DNA of 64,000 bases, from positions 620,001 to 684,000 of the forward strand of contig NC_089241.1 of NCBI RefSeq assembly GCF_000512585.2, written 5' to 3'. The notes below the pieces were generated by a model that was given only the letters and a program-made list of their open reading frames with translations, searched no databases and was not told the DNA's origin. Position numbers and translations under genes: made by a program. Source of the DNA: Kwoniella bestiolae CBS 10118 (lineage: Eukaryota; Basidiomycota; Tremellomycetes; Tremellales; Cryptococcaceae). The first letter of the stretch is position 1, and each line of letters opens with the position of its first letter. This document shows positions 1-10,951 of the stretch, one piece after another.

Positions 1-669
1 CACGAAGATAATGCATTCTGCTATTCCAGCTGGCGGAGTCTTCTCCTGCATCGTTGGCTAATATAGAAAGAAGCAATTGAGACCGAACTCAGTCCTCCTA
101 CGAAAGCTTCAGATTCGCCAAGCACGGTCTCAGAAACATTCTGACTGGAGTTGAAAAGACGACTACCATTGCCTCTGTGGGCGACTCACTCAAAGTTCTG
201 CATTGGCACAATAGCAATCTATTCGACTCGTGATGTCAACTTCTTTTCGATGACGATGGCATTCTTGCTGTCGAATTAGTGGGCTGGGAGATTGGAATAT
301 GACACAATACTGGGTATGGCTCGTGTTTCGCTCTTCCTTTGGGTCGCCGGTCCTCTTGCGAGTGATTCGTAAAAGCTCTTGCCTGTTACATCACGGCTTT
401 CCCGAGTCGCACGAGCTGAAAGGACATGCCAAGAAGCTTCCCCCGGACCTGATACGATGAGGTCACCACCAGGGATGGTTGACCGTGTGATCCTTTGTGC
501 TGGTGGGACTGTCGACTTCCGGACAATCCTCTATGTAGATTATGGATGGCAAACATAGCTGAATAGGCAGCTATAAGTAGCTATAGAAATACCATCACGT
601 TACCGAAAAATTATAACCTTTAAGCAGTTATTGATATCGTATAGTAAGCTAAACAACGAGCAGTCAACT
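1..669. other. Left edge, no gene recognised
   Basis: I see no supported coding region here. The stretch lies upstream of the first GNAT copy and would contain its promoter. The string GATAATGCATTC near position 9 recurs near 2451, so the segment may be a remnant of the same repeated unit, but this is too short to prove it. Confidence 0.3.
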
Positions 670-717
670 ATGGAAACGTCAGAGTATAGCAATCGGATCG
701 CGATTTTGTCTACCCTA

Positions 718-748
<31 letters not shown>

Positions 749-1888
749 TGGTATTTGTTGACCTCAACGTACCGTCAGGTAAGTCACGCATAGTGCGGTT
801 GATTTTGTCGGAAATCAAAAAGAACGGCTGCTTACTTCGATTGAACACATATCTAGAGGCGGACGCTGAACAGGTCCTTTCGTTGTTTGTTAATGGGCTC
901 AAATCAGGTAATCTTCAGCGTTTTTTCTCTCTTGGGCTAGAGCCTCTGACGTTACCTAGTGATCTGATGAACTGATCGGGCACTGCAGTGTCTTACCATC
1001 AGCGTATGTATGAGGGTCATCCTCAAGCAGAAGAATATTCCCTTCTGTGGTCACTCGGACCACCTTTCGATAAACGTCTGCATAAGGCATGTGAGGGGAC
1101 TGGACGGTCCATCGAGATGTACCCTCAAGCTTGTGAGGTCGTGGGCCTGAAGTCCACGAAGACAGGAAAGCTCATTAGTGTGATGAAATTCAACGATAAT
1201 CAAAAGGAATATGACGCCGGGTATGTGATTGGCAGCGTTCTCCTCATATGCTATTCAAAAAAGTTGTCGATTGGCTGATCTCGGTCCGGCTGAAAGTGAC
1301 TGGGAGATGGAGTATGATACGCTGAGACAAAGTTGGCTCCCCAGAGAAAGACTCGATTGGGAGAAAAGAACAGTAAGTCATGTTGACCTGCTCTTTACCT
1401 CACAAGTAGCGGACGCTGACGACAGACTCTGGCAAACGCAGCTAGACCCAATCGTCACCGACATGGAGGAAAGGCTCACCAAAGGGCTGAAATTTGATGT
1501 TGATCATTCCTTCGATCTAGCCTTCATAGTGACTGACGAAGATTTTCGGCGAAACAAGTATGGTAGTAAGCTCTTATCCAAGCTTACGAGAAATTCGATC
1601 GAGAATTCCCGTCCAATCAGGCTGTACACCTCTGCGAACTATATGGTGAGTCAGCCCATCAGAATGTGTTCAGCACATGAATTCCAAAGCGTCTCGCTTA
1701 TACAGTCTTTGAAAAGATAGCAGTGTAAATTTTATGAAAGCTTGAAGTTCACACAAGTCGACTCGAGGGACATTCCTCTGGATGAAGAGAACACCACGCC
1801 GTTAGTCTTGATGACTTATCCTCCTGATCGAAGGACAGATGAAGAGGGCCTCGATTCATCTGTAAAAGACACTGAGATCACTTGCTGA
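670..1888 (+). CDS. GNAT-like N-acetyltransferase, copy 1 (apparently intact)
   Basis: Probable acyl-CoA-dependent acetyltransferase, substrate unknown. My model has five exons: 670-907, 989-1220, 1264-1372, 1442-1645 and 1724-1888, giving about 315 residues. The acetyl-CoA part is in the last two exons: a beta strand DLAFIVTD, then FRRNKYGSKLLSKL at the place of the R-x-x-G-x-G/A pyrophosphate loop, and a C-terminal KFYESLKF, the usual GNAT Y-E-x-x-G-F-type ending. The loop is degenerate, so activity is uncertain. The N-terminal half (LDW, KEYDAG and similar blocks) is shared with the next two copies and with the two genes at 24.9-27.9 kb, and the introns fall at matching places. Near the N-terminus is a run of ten aspartates from a pure GAT repeat. 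Start chosen: the first ATG in the frame, after no upstream splice signal. Confidence is good for the family and moderate for the exact exons. Confidence 0.65.
718..747 (+). repeat. (GAT)10 trinucleotide repeat coding for ten Asp
   Basis: Ten uninterrupted GAT codons inside exon 1 of the first GNAT copy. The absence of any GAC codon suggests recent slippage expansion and likely length variation between strains. The acidic run is not shared with the other copies of the family. Confidence 0.9.
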
Positions 1889-2958
1889 CCGCCATTCCCG
1901 AGTGTGGCCGTGCTACCAGCACAGGCCAAATACGAACCAGGCGTTTGTCTTCAGATCCCCACAAGAGGACCTTTGTTTCCACGTGTATGTAGCTTACCCT
2001 GCCGAGGGATGACATGTATGATCAAAGGTAAAAGAGGAGAATCAGGAATTCTTCGAGCTCTTGCAGACTTCACGACTGATGGGCTACTGCACTTCCGGAC
2101 TGAAAGGAGGGAAAGCCTACTTGGCGCCACCGGCTGACATCATCATACGCCACTGAGACCAGACGAAGGATCCTCAACAAATTAGCTTCGGCGCTCTTAA
2201 AAGACCAAGTCAGAGACTCAATACGAGATGCGGAGACAGGATCTGTGGCGGCTTCAATGTTGTTGTTTTTTTTTTTTTTTTGGTTTTGTTCTTTGATCTC
2301 TCCCACTTATCGTACAGTTCAAGAAAAGCTTCGACAAGTCCCTGTCTGATGAAACACTTTGCAACACTTGTCATCGGATTGCTGAGCACCGTTTCCTAGC
2401 TCTTCATTGAAGACCTTCGTTGAAACGTCAGAGTCTGGACAATTCCGAGGATAATGCATTCACGGCTTGAAACAGAAGATGTTACTGGCAAGATGAGCCC
2501 GGATATTGAGCTGAACGACAAGACATTGCATCTCGAATCCAGATGTCAGCTATGATGCAAGTGTATCCGCCTTCTTGGAGGATCTTGCAGTTATGCTACG
2601 GAAGCCGTGTACTGAGCTCGCTTATTTCTGTTTGGACAATCACAGGTTTCAGATGGAGATACCATCGCCGATGAACTCGGAACTCTGATGTGAGATCTGC
2701 TAGATGTGGCCAGACTAAGAAGTTTGTGGAGCTCTTTGCACAACAAGATTCCTAACGAAGTTCTGGCATTTTAGGTCCTCTGACGGGTTGTGGAGCTTTC
2801 GATTTCAAAGAAACAGGCAGAAAAGGTATTTAAACCCTGCAATAATCCTGTTGAAAATGATCGCAATCGCAAAGTGTCACATCCAGCTGTATCTCCAACA
2901 ATTCACAATCCCAAGTCTCTTATAATTCTGACAATAGAATTTAGTCATCGCGAACATA
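1889..2958. other. Interval between GNAT copies 1 and 2
   Basis: No complete gene is supported. Short open stretches at about 1904-2137 and 2555-2690 have protein-like composition but no start, splice structure or domain that I recognise. A tract of 16 T at 2266-2281 lies in the middle. The interval probably holds gene remnants plus the promoter of copy 2. Confidence 0.3.
2266..2281 (+). repeat. T16 homopolymer tract
   Basis: Sixteen consecutive T between the first two GNAT copies. It could be a poly(dA:dT) nucleosome-excluding element or the A-tail of an old retroposed insert on the minus strand. No target-site duplication was seen. Confidence 0.8.
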
Positions 2959-4228
2959 ATGTTTCAAGGTTTCAAGTCCTTATTCAGCAAGGCAGCAACT
3001 TCCACACCTGCTGATTCTAGCTTGGACAATGGCAGCCAAACAACCAGAATCAGGCCTGTGTCGGTGGACTATTTGGAAGAAAACCGTAGGCTTGACTTGT
3101 CCTTTCGAGATGAGAGGTGTAACAGTTCAAACTGAGCAAAATGCTCGAATGATGCTGATAAGAATGTGTCTTACTTGCTATAGCCGAAGTCAAGCAAGCT
3201 ATTATAGACACTATGAAGTCTGCCTTGAAACAATGTAAGGTGTCTTTCGTTCTCTTTCACGCATAACCCCACTCAGGGGCTACCCACCAAGGAAGATTTT
3301 AAATCCGAGAGTGATCATCGTGATCCTGCAGGCCCGACAAGCAGCTGAATACGCTGTCTAAAATAGCCCAACTGCACAGTGAATGGTTCAAGGGTTCCTC
3401 CGAGGCTCAAGACATGTACGTGTACTCCCAATTGGGTACAGCTTTCGACAAAGAGGTCGAAGGAGGAACCTTGGCATGCGACATTTATGTAGAGGGACAT
3501 ATGGATGGACCAGTTTATGGTCTTATGGCGTTCGAGAAGCCGAGTCAGAAATATGACAATGGGTCAGTGGCTCAGCATTCTTCCCGATCACTTACGGACA
3601 AGGTCAATCGCTAACCTGGCATTTGCTCATCAGGGAGGCAAGAGGGAGATATGATCCCAAGATCGAGAGCTCGCTAGGAACCATACCCGGGAGACTTGAC
3701 TGGGTGAACCATACGGTGAGCATTGTCTTCTCGATATTCTGCCGAAACGGAAATGTATTTCGCAAGTATCGGTGATGAAAGCCTTTCTCATTTGATCATA
3801 GTTGATGCCAGCAGCGGCCGAGCTGAAGAACAAATTACATCACAAACCTACCGAGGAGACTCACCTTTAGTTGGCTGGCCGCCAATCCCGAAGGTAACGA
3901 TCCAGAATCGATGGGACGCCTACTCACTGATCTCGGCGAGAATCATGGATACGGGGGAAATCCTGTTTTCCTATTTTGTACCAGTGATAAAGAGGTGAGT
4001 ACAAGCCTGGTTGAGCAGCAGATGAGCTGGGTAAAGGCTGACCACGGTAAAATGGCCGGTGATTTCCAGACTGAATTGTACACGGGAAAAGGGTATAAAG
4101 TAGTCGATACCAAATACCTCCCCGCTCCTCCCAACGGAGGGGAGAACTCCTCACACATCTCCGCCACTGGAGGAGAGAGTCAGCTCTCAATCCTTGAGTA
4201 CATTCCTGACAGATCGGAGTCTGCTTAG
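2959..4228 (+). pseudogene. GNAT-like acetyltransferase, copy 2 (single frameshift)
   Basis: Second member of the array. Exon 1 is 2959-3085, followed by an intron to 3183; the next exon ends at 3234, followed by an intron to 3366. Further exons cover the family blocks AFDKEVEGG, PSQKYDNG and GRLDWVNHT, then the acetyl-CoA part SWLAANPEG..MGRLLTDLG, FLFCTSDKE and LYTGKGYKVV. All introns sit where those of copies 1 and 3 sit. The frame breaks once: at CCTTTAG (3864-3870) the reading frame hits TAG, while the strand expected to follow (SWLAANPEG) is open one base later. Treating one T of 3866-3868 as extra makes this exon line up with copy 3, and no GT occurs in that exon that could start an intron. 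So this is either a young pseudogene or a base-calling error. Confidence 0.7.
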
Positions 4229-4851
4229 GAGCGGTAGGGGTCTTTGGAATGATTATCGACTATTTAGTTCGGCGACCAGATGACGCGCACGCTCCAGACT
4301 ACCTGTTCTCTTGCTCCTGAAGTGTTCCTATTAGTGCATAGTAGCCCGACCCTTGTCTCTCTTTTTGATGACTATGCCGCGATCATGACCTATATGCTGA
4401 AGGCTTCTGCAAAAGGACAACTACAGTCTTGTGCTTGATCGACGATCCCTATGCATTACGTATCAGGTACTGCGTATGTTACATCATATGGCTATTAATG
4501 AGGGGAATCTGCTCATTACTCCCACCAAGTTTTGACCGGGTGTGGGAGTGCCTGCTTCAGTCTTGCACGTTGTTGCACTATTCTTACATATATACCATTG
4601 TCTAACGAAATCGGTAGGTGGCGTTTCCCAACACGATTCGAGTTTTGTCGTGTATCTGCTGGCCCGCATTGTACACTCTCAAGCTGTACTCGACAACTGC
4701 GTGTTGAGCGAAGTACTCTGCGTCAATCATCGAATTGCTATGTACCGGTTCCCAGCCTTTGACTCAGAGAGCTCCTTCGAAATGTCACAGTCCAGGTGAA
4801 TTCCAATACTGTATCTCTGGAGGCCCTCACTTGGCTGATGGACAATTCCAG
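4229..4851. other. Interval between GNAT copies 2 and 3
   Basis: It should contain the first exon and promoter of copy 3. Open reading stretches exist around 4532-4799, one of them running to AFDSESSFEMSQ just before a possible splice donor, but I could not fix a start codon or phase. No other gene is recognised. Confidence 0.3.
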
Positions 4852-5876
4852 CTCAGGATAAACGAGATATCAGAGAGCTCATCAAGGCGAACTTTGATGA
4901 AAGTAAGGTTTCTTTCCGGTACGATATGTACTTTGTGCTCTACTACTGCTCACAACTGATCACCTGATATGACATGGCTGTCACAGCCATCTGGCACTCG
5001 CAGATGTTTAGGGGCGCTCCCGAGGCGAAGAAGAACTTCATGTTGAGCACATTCGGGACGGCACTCGATGAAAAAGTCAAAATCGGTGCTGAGGATTAGA
5101 GCCTGGCGATGGACATCTACGCGAGCAGATCCAGCGATGGTAGAATCCAAGGTGTGATGGCATTCAAAGTCCCAAGAGAGAAGTATGATGATGCGTAAGG
5201 CTCTGATACCTCTTTGCAATCTTCTCGACCTCTATTCCTGTACTGACCTCCATGGATCTCAATTAGAATGGCATTGAACAAATATGACAGCTTATGGAGA
5301 GAAGAAATTGGGCAGTTGTCCGGAAGAGATGAATCAGAAAGCGCAGTAAGTCGCTCACTTATTGGACGGTATCGTTCAGAGCCGATGTTGCCCAAAATGG
5401 AGTGCTGAGCTCATCGTGGGTGCCCAAAAGTTGGAAAGTCTTGCTTCGAAGCTGTTCCGAAAATTGCGGTTCAACAAGGCCAGAGCAATCGAGCTGTCTT
5501 GTTTGCAAGTCAGAGAAGAGGCTCGCTCTCTGGGTCATGGTAAAGCGCTGTTGGAACAGTTGAGAGCAACCTCGGAGCGTGAACATCGAAGCTTCTACCA
5601 ATTCGTCGCGAGTGAAAGAGCTGTGAGTGTGGTTCTTCTAAGCTTGAAACACTCAGCTGAACTTGAATCTGGCTGTAAATTTAGATAACCTTATACGAGA
5701 GAGAGGGATGCGAGGTGAAGCACTCGACGACATTCTCAACTCAAGACTTCGGCGAGTGCAATACTGCGATTATGGAGTATATACCCCGAAGTGGCGTGGT
5801 CAAGAGGAAGGAGGATGATATAGCCAGCTTGGCGCATAGAATTACGAGTCTCCATTCAAGGTGTACACCTCAGTAG
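4852..5876 (+). pseudogene. GNAT-like acetyltransferase, copy 3 (in-frame stop)
   Basis: Third member of the array, described from its second exon onward because the first exon is unclear. The blocks match copy 2 one for one: DKRDIRELIKANFDE, HSQMFRGAPEA, STFGTALDEKVK, VMAFKVPREKYDD, LWREEIGQLSG, then the acetyl-CoA part AIELSCLQVREEARSLGHGK with the motif RSLGHG, and ITLYEREGCEV at the C-terminus. Introns have the same positions and phases as in copy 2. The only lesion I can see is TAG at 5097-5099, in the frame that is otherwise open on both sides, where copy 2 has a sense codon. It lies before the catalytic half, so a truncated product would lack acetyl-CoA binding. Young pseudogene or sequencing error. 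Confidence 0.7.
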
Positions 5877-6583
5877 TGACTCGCTCTTTGGATTCTCGGT
5901 TCAGTGGATTTCCTGTAGGACGAGGATAATATTTCATAAAATCCAACACCGGCTTTTTCATGATTTTCTATGTGTCATATCGCGATCTTACAGTTGTGGA
6001 TTTTACATGCATCAATGGTCTGAAGACCTCGAAACTTGGCACGCAGGTAGCTGATTCATGGCTCTACATGCATGTATCTGCATTGGAACGGGAGTTATAC
6101 TGGATCGGAATTCTCTCAGCCAAAATTTCGGTTGAGAGAGACACGCACGCCAATCAGAAACCGTAGAGCAGCTATACATGCTGATCAGCCTGCTGACCGG
6201 CTTGCTGCACCATAGAATTATCCTCATGCCAGATCACAGCTCCCTAATGCATGTATCAGACATGTTACAGCCATTGAAATAATCGCGATTCCCCACCGTA
6301 CAGCCACTGAACATAAGGGGGGGGGGGGAGCGGGTGGGGGAGACAAGTGGGGTGAATTACATTATTCGTTGCCTCATAATTTACTTACTATGCCAATGGG
6401 TAAGATCTGTTCATCTTTCAACCATCTTTCGGGAATTCAACCGTAAGTCAATCCACTTTACTGATACAGTGCAAGAACCATGACGGCTCTTCAGGTACCA
6501 CCAGAGCCAGGCAGTCACTCTCGCCCGCAAATCAGAGTGGATTAGGAGAAAAGCAAGTTGCTCAATCGATTTACAGTAAATGA
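5877..6583. other. Interval between GNAT copies 3 and 4
   Basis: Nothing convincing is coded here. It contains the G12 tract at 6317-6328 and short open stretches that do not match the N-terminal half of the GNAT family, which would be expected at this place if copy 4 were whole. Confidence 0.3.
6317..6328 (+). repeat. G12 homopolymer tract
   Basis: Twelve G, followed by G-rich sequence GCGGGTGGGGG, between GNAT copies 3 and 4. The combination of G runs could fold into a G-quadruplex; this is inference from composition only. Confidence 0.8.
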
Positions 6584-7052
6584 CCTACCCGTGATTTACT
6601 GACTTGCTCCTGTGGCAATTTACAAAAAGATCCAGCATGGCGCGCATTCAAATCTTCCCTCAATTCAGAGATAGATTACAGCAACTCGACATGTCTCAAA
6701 TACCTCCACGTGGATCCTGCGCATCGAAACGAGAAACACGGTTCAATTCTCCTCAAGAGTTTGTTGAGCGATTCGGAGAAGACTGGTCAATCGATTTATC
6801 TGGTGGCGCACAATGAAGGTGCTGTAAGTCGAGTGACGTGTGATGTTGCTCGTCACTTAGAAGGTGGGCGTGGGCGCTGCTGATGATGATGATTTCAATC
6901 CTTCATAGAAAAGGTTCTACAAGAGACACGGATTCACACAAGGCCATGTTGAGACTGTTGAACTTGATGATGGCATGTCAACTGAGTGGACAGCGTTTAC
7001 GTATGTACCCAAGAGTCACTCGTCCAATAGTAAGGAGTCGCGATCGGCATAA
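6584..7052 (+). pseudogene. GNAT-like acetyltransferase, copy 4 (5'-truncated fragment)
   Basis: Only the C-terminal, acetyl-CoA-binding half is recognisable. The first exon reads PAWRAFKSS, CLKYLHVDPAHRNEKHG (beta 4 and the loop before helix 3), SILLKSLLSDSEKTG and SIYLVAHNEGA, ending at a GTAAGT donor at about 6823. After a short intron, RFYKRHGFTQGHVE gives the typical GNAT ending, and the frame closes at 7050-7052. The split between AHNEGA and FYKRHGF is at the same site as the last intron in the other family members. No N-terminal exons are visible in the 700 bases upstream, so this looks like a relic, although a short separate GNAT protein cannot be excluded. Confidence 0.6.
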
Positions 7053-7431
7053 CTTGAAAGGTGAACCTATTCCAGGGGTTGTCGTGTTGATCGAGTTACA
7101 CTGTCATCGTTCATACCCATATGGGTCGGTATTGAGGTCTTTGAAGGTAGTTCGTTCAGTTCGTCGCTAGATTGATGTGATCAATGAACAGAGGTCAAAC
7201 TCATGAAGGGTTGAATATGGCGATTCGATGCATGTAAGATAAAATAACAACAAGAATTACACAGATGAGTGTGAGGCGATGTTTCTTCCTCCAGTCCCAG
7301 TCCCAATAATTAGCCCCTCCCCTCTTTCTTCACGCGATAGGTCCAGTGCGTGAGCATGCAGTACGCTCGATATATGAGATAAGCCGTTGAGGCCTTTTAT
7401 GTATCCACATCGGTCGATAACGATTTTTGTT

Positions 7432-9160
7432 TTAGATGATATTCCACATTTCCTCCTGCAAATCGATCCCACGAGTACGTCAGCGGAATTATCTCATGGT
7501 ATGGGGCAGACAAGAGCGTCGCTCACCATGGCACAGCAGAACTTCCCACAGGCTACTGAAGCGGACAGAGAGTAATCGCTGATGGAGATCTTCTGATCTA
7601 CGAATTGGTCTGCAAAGTTGTCCGCGCTACGAACATCAGGGATTATTATCAGTATTTGAATTTGCTGCTCGAGACGCATATGGCGAGACTGCTCACCCTC
7701 TCGCCATTGCACCGACAAACACACAGACAGAGTGAGTCTCAGGTAGAGTAGGTAGGAATTGGGATAATCGGATTGTAGGTGCGTCGGCGGATAGTGCTGT
7801 TTCACAATACGTATCAGCTGGGGATCCATTTACAGAGAGATGGTTGTTGAGAAGCTGACTCACTTAGTTTGATGGTGTTGGTAGGTAGATGATCGGTGAT
7901 TGGGTTCTGAAACGAGATCCAGGTCAATTTATTGTTCTCCTTTAAGGTAGAGGTCGACCTAGAGGGCTCACCTTGATTACTCTCAATAGCTTCTCACTTC
8001 CATTCACACCTCTGATAGATAATTTATGTAGTAATTGGACTACATCACAACAAAGAAGTCAGCGTCTATAGTCCGGATATCAAGTACCGCAACGCCCTTA
8101 AAGAGCAAAGTGTAGATCATATGCAGCTTCATAGATCACTTACCCATCAATCCTGAGAACCTCTTAAAAGTTCTCGGTATTCTCACACTAGGGTTCACCT
8201 CGATCAGAACTCCCCTGGCGGTGTGGATGTAAACTTGGAGCAGACCAGCTTTGTTGAGTGGAGAGTCAAGTAGAGTGAGGAGGCACTATGAGCGAAGAGA
8301 AGAACGGGATCAGCTTTCGTTTAATCAAAAGAGGGTTATATTATATGGTAGTACGGTTTTATCAATTCTTGAGAACGAGAGACAAAGGGAGGGAAAGAAG
8401 GAGGGCATGAACCCACCTGATGCGTGATATCAGGTCTGGCATCCGCAATGTCCCTTCCTGTCTTTGCCAAGATACCTTGATGATCATCGCAATTTAATAG
8501 GGCGTATTTCGCTTCTTTTCCTGAGGAATTCTTTCCGCCTGAACCCGAGGAGACTCTGTACGCTTCGAGACATGCCTATGAAAGTGAAGCCAGAGAGTTA
8601 GTGAAAGGGAAGTAGAAGGCACATGGACCAGTCAATATCTTTAGAAGAATGATAGAACGGAAATGGGGAGAATCAGAATTCTCGATATCAACAGGAAAGA
8701 GAGGATGCAGGATGGCAGGCTGTATATGGTGAATGTCACCTATGCGCATGCAACCACAACTCACCTGAGACAGCACCACAATCAACCTCCTAGTATTTTC
8801 TTTATCCTCCAAAGTCTTCGGAACAGTAGCCTGCTTAGGAACGAAGTCGGCCCTCTGCTGCTGTCCTTTCCTACCAGCATTACTAGACGAAGGTAGTGGT
8901 TTCGTGATCCTATCGGAAGTTTCTCCAACAGGTATATTACCTTCTACATCTTCCGCTCCTGCTCCCTCCTCTTTCTTGAGCATCGACTGGGCGACGTCAT
9001 GGAATGAAGATCCCTTGGCGGTGCTGGTGATTGGACGAGAAGGGTTGAAGATAGGTGCTGCAGCTGACATCTTGGATGATTTGGGTGGTGGTGTGGACGA
9101 CTCCGCGGCTGCCGCTTCGGAGATGCGTCGTTTGGGGGGTGTACCAGATCTGTTGGACAT
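7432..9160 (-). CDS. EMG1: EMG1/NEP1, 18S rRNA pseudouridine N1-methyltransferase
   Basis: SPOUT-class enzyme that methylates a pseudouridine of 18S rRNA and acts in small-subunit assembly in the nucleolus. Starting at 9160, exon 1 (to 8765) has a long disordered N-terminal extension rich in Ser, Pro and Lys, then RRLIVVLSQ; exon 2 (8575-8417) begins ACLEAYR and contains [11 protein letters not shown]. Later exons give [70 protein letters not shown], then [31 protein letters not shown] and the terminal EEMWNII. These are the core NEP1 motifs, including the GAMARG loop of the SAM-binding knot. At least eight exons. The N-terminal extension of about 120 residues is longer than in animal homologues, but extensions are common in fungi. 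The downstream neighbour on the same strand is RPL4, another ribosome gene. Confidence 0.92.
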
Positions 9161-9557
9161 GCTGCTGGTACTCTTATTGTGTACTCAGTAGATAGATGTG
9201 TTCAAGTTGTAAGGTTGGTATATGTATGAAATTGAATGGAAGTTGTATGTTGAATTTGAAAATTCAGAGTGAGTCGTGGTCTCGTGGCACTGTACTCAAA
9301 TTTTGAGAAAGTACATATCTGTTAACCCTGAAATAACTAGGTTATCCTACATCATACCATCCATCTCTGACCACAAGACTGTACTTCATGCATAATTGAC
9401 ACCATCGCCACGCTTGCAATCAATCTCAATCAATGCAGTCATGTACAGGCAGCCAGAACAAGACAAATATTCACCGACCAATGCAGCAGAACGACGATTC
9501 GGATTTTCAAATAACTCCATCACGTGAAAAGCATATATAGGAAAGCTACAAATCCAC

Positions 9558-10951
9558 CTAAGCAGAGTGGAGGATTTCGAGGAATTCCTTTCCAGCAGCA
9601 CCAGGAGCGGTCTTTCGGACTGAACCCTTCTTGTCGTGCTCTTGTCTGAGGAGCTCGTGTCTTCGGAGAGACTTGGCGTAAGGGTTGAGTCTGAAGAGGA
9701 TGGCCTTGTTTCGGAGAGGGTTCTTCTTTTGGGTGAAGGGTCCTACATTGTAGCTCAAATGTCAGTACAAAATAGACAGTCAGTGGATGGTAGAATTCGA
9801 CTCACTCTTTTGGACGGCGGGACCGGCGGGTCGGACGACGGATTGGATCTCATCGGAGTTGATGAGTCTGGTGACGTCTGAGGAGGTGATCTTGGCGGTG
9901 GGGAGGTTGAAGCCAGATTTCTTCTCGTAGACTGAGTCGAGGGCGGCGATAGCAGCCTCGGTCCAGATGATGAATCGACCGACGTGACCACCAGGGGCGA
10001 GTTGAAGGAGGTTGAGAGATTCGACGGGGCAAGTCTCGACACCGGGGACGTTCTTGAAGGCTCGGGTGAGACCTTCATCCTTGGCGTAGACGACTAAAGG
10101 ACCTCTTCGTTGTCTGTATCTTCTGTTCCTCATCTTACCCTTACCGGCTCTGAGTTTCCTGGAGTTGGAGACCTTGGCGATATCGGCGTAAGCGGCGGTA
10201 GCCTTGAGGAGCTCGACGGCCTCCTTGGTCTTGGTGACTGATTCGAGGGAAGAGGAGACGACCAAAGGCACTTCTTGGATTTGTTCGATTCGGTGTCCTC
10301 TGGCAAGAACCAATGAGGGGAGGGCAGAGGCGGCCAAGGCGGAGGCAACGGCGTATCGTCGTTGGTTTTGGTTGACCTTGACGTGCCATTTTCTCCAGGT
10401 CTTGGTGGGGGCGAACATTCGACCACCTCGACACATGTTACCGAAAGCGGCTTGACCGGATCGTTGGGTACCACCACCACCTACACGGGGGATACGAGCG
10501 ACAGCTCGACCAGTACCCCAAGACTCGGCAGAGGTTTGGTGACCGGCGTTTTCAGCGACAGCGTAAGGTTGTCTTCTGTTCTTAGCGATGGATTCTGGAA
10601 ATGAGGGGGTTAGCGCATGGTCTTTTGACATGATAAGACATGACTTCGAGACGGGGCATGAACAGTGATATCCTTTTCCATCTAAACAGTCTCTAATGCA
10701 ACTCCCTCCCAATCCCATATTCCCATTTCTCATCAAATTGTAATATCCCTCCTATGTCACTCCAATCCAATCTTTCCCTTCCTCTTCTATCTTCCCGTAC
10801 TATGCCCCGCTCGCAATCAGAACCCCAACTCACTGTGAACTTGTTGAACGACATCCAATCTAATAGGAGCAGTGAAGACGGCTGGGAGAGGGACAGAGCC
10901 GGAAGACTCGCCAGAGGCGGACCAGACGGTAACGGTGGGTCGAGCAGCCAT
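9558..10951 (-). CDS. RPL4: 60S ribosomal protein L4 (uL4)
   Basis: Structural protein of the large ribosomal subunit. Three exons: 10951-10838 (starts [15 protein letters not shown], ends RLDVVQQVH), 10594-9806 and 9742-9558. The second holds the uL4 signature [20 protein letters not shown] and [19 protein letters not shown], the long internal loop that lines the exit tunnel. The last exon gives [21 protein letters not shown]. The length of about 362 residues is normal for fungi. The start is fixed by the family N-terminus. Codons are strongly biased to C-ending forms, as expected for a highly expressed gene. The first intron is 243 nt, several times the usual length here, a common trait of ribosomal protein genes. 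The promoter lies in the 0.8 kb shared with PMT2. Confidence 0.95.

Noticed and set aside
1373..1441. Apparent failure of splicing in GNAT copy 1 (acceptor at 1406 or 1409 is out of frame)
   Set aside because: A further acceptor at 1441, with a CTGAC branch site upstream, joins KRT to LDPIVTDMEE in phase and matches copies 2 and 3, so the gene is intact.
3235..3366. A second frameshift in GNAT copy 2 near 3340
   Set aside because: An intron from 3235 to 3366 gives SQLHSEWFKG, aligned with IWHSQMFRG of copy 3, in the right phase.
5097..5099. Programmed readthrough or selenocysteine at the stop of copy 3
   Set aside because: The codon is TAG, there is no candidate insertion element, and the neighbouring copies are decaying; a simple nonsense mutation is enough.
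6317..6328. Telomere-like or centromere repeat at the G tract
   Set aside because: A lone G run without repeated TTAGGG-type units; it does not support a chromosome end.
9636..10604. Plus-strand frames across RPL4
   Set aside because: Shadows of a strongly codon-biased gene on the minus strand.
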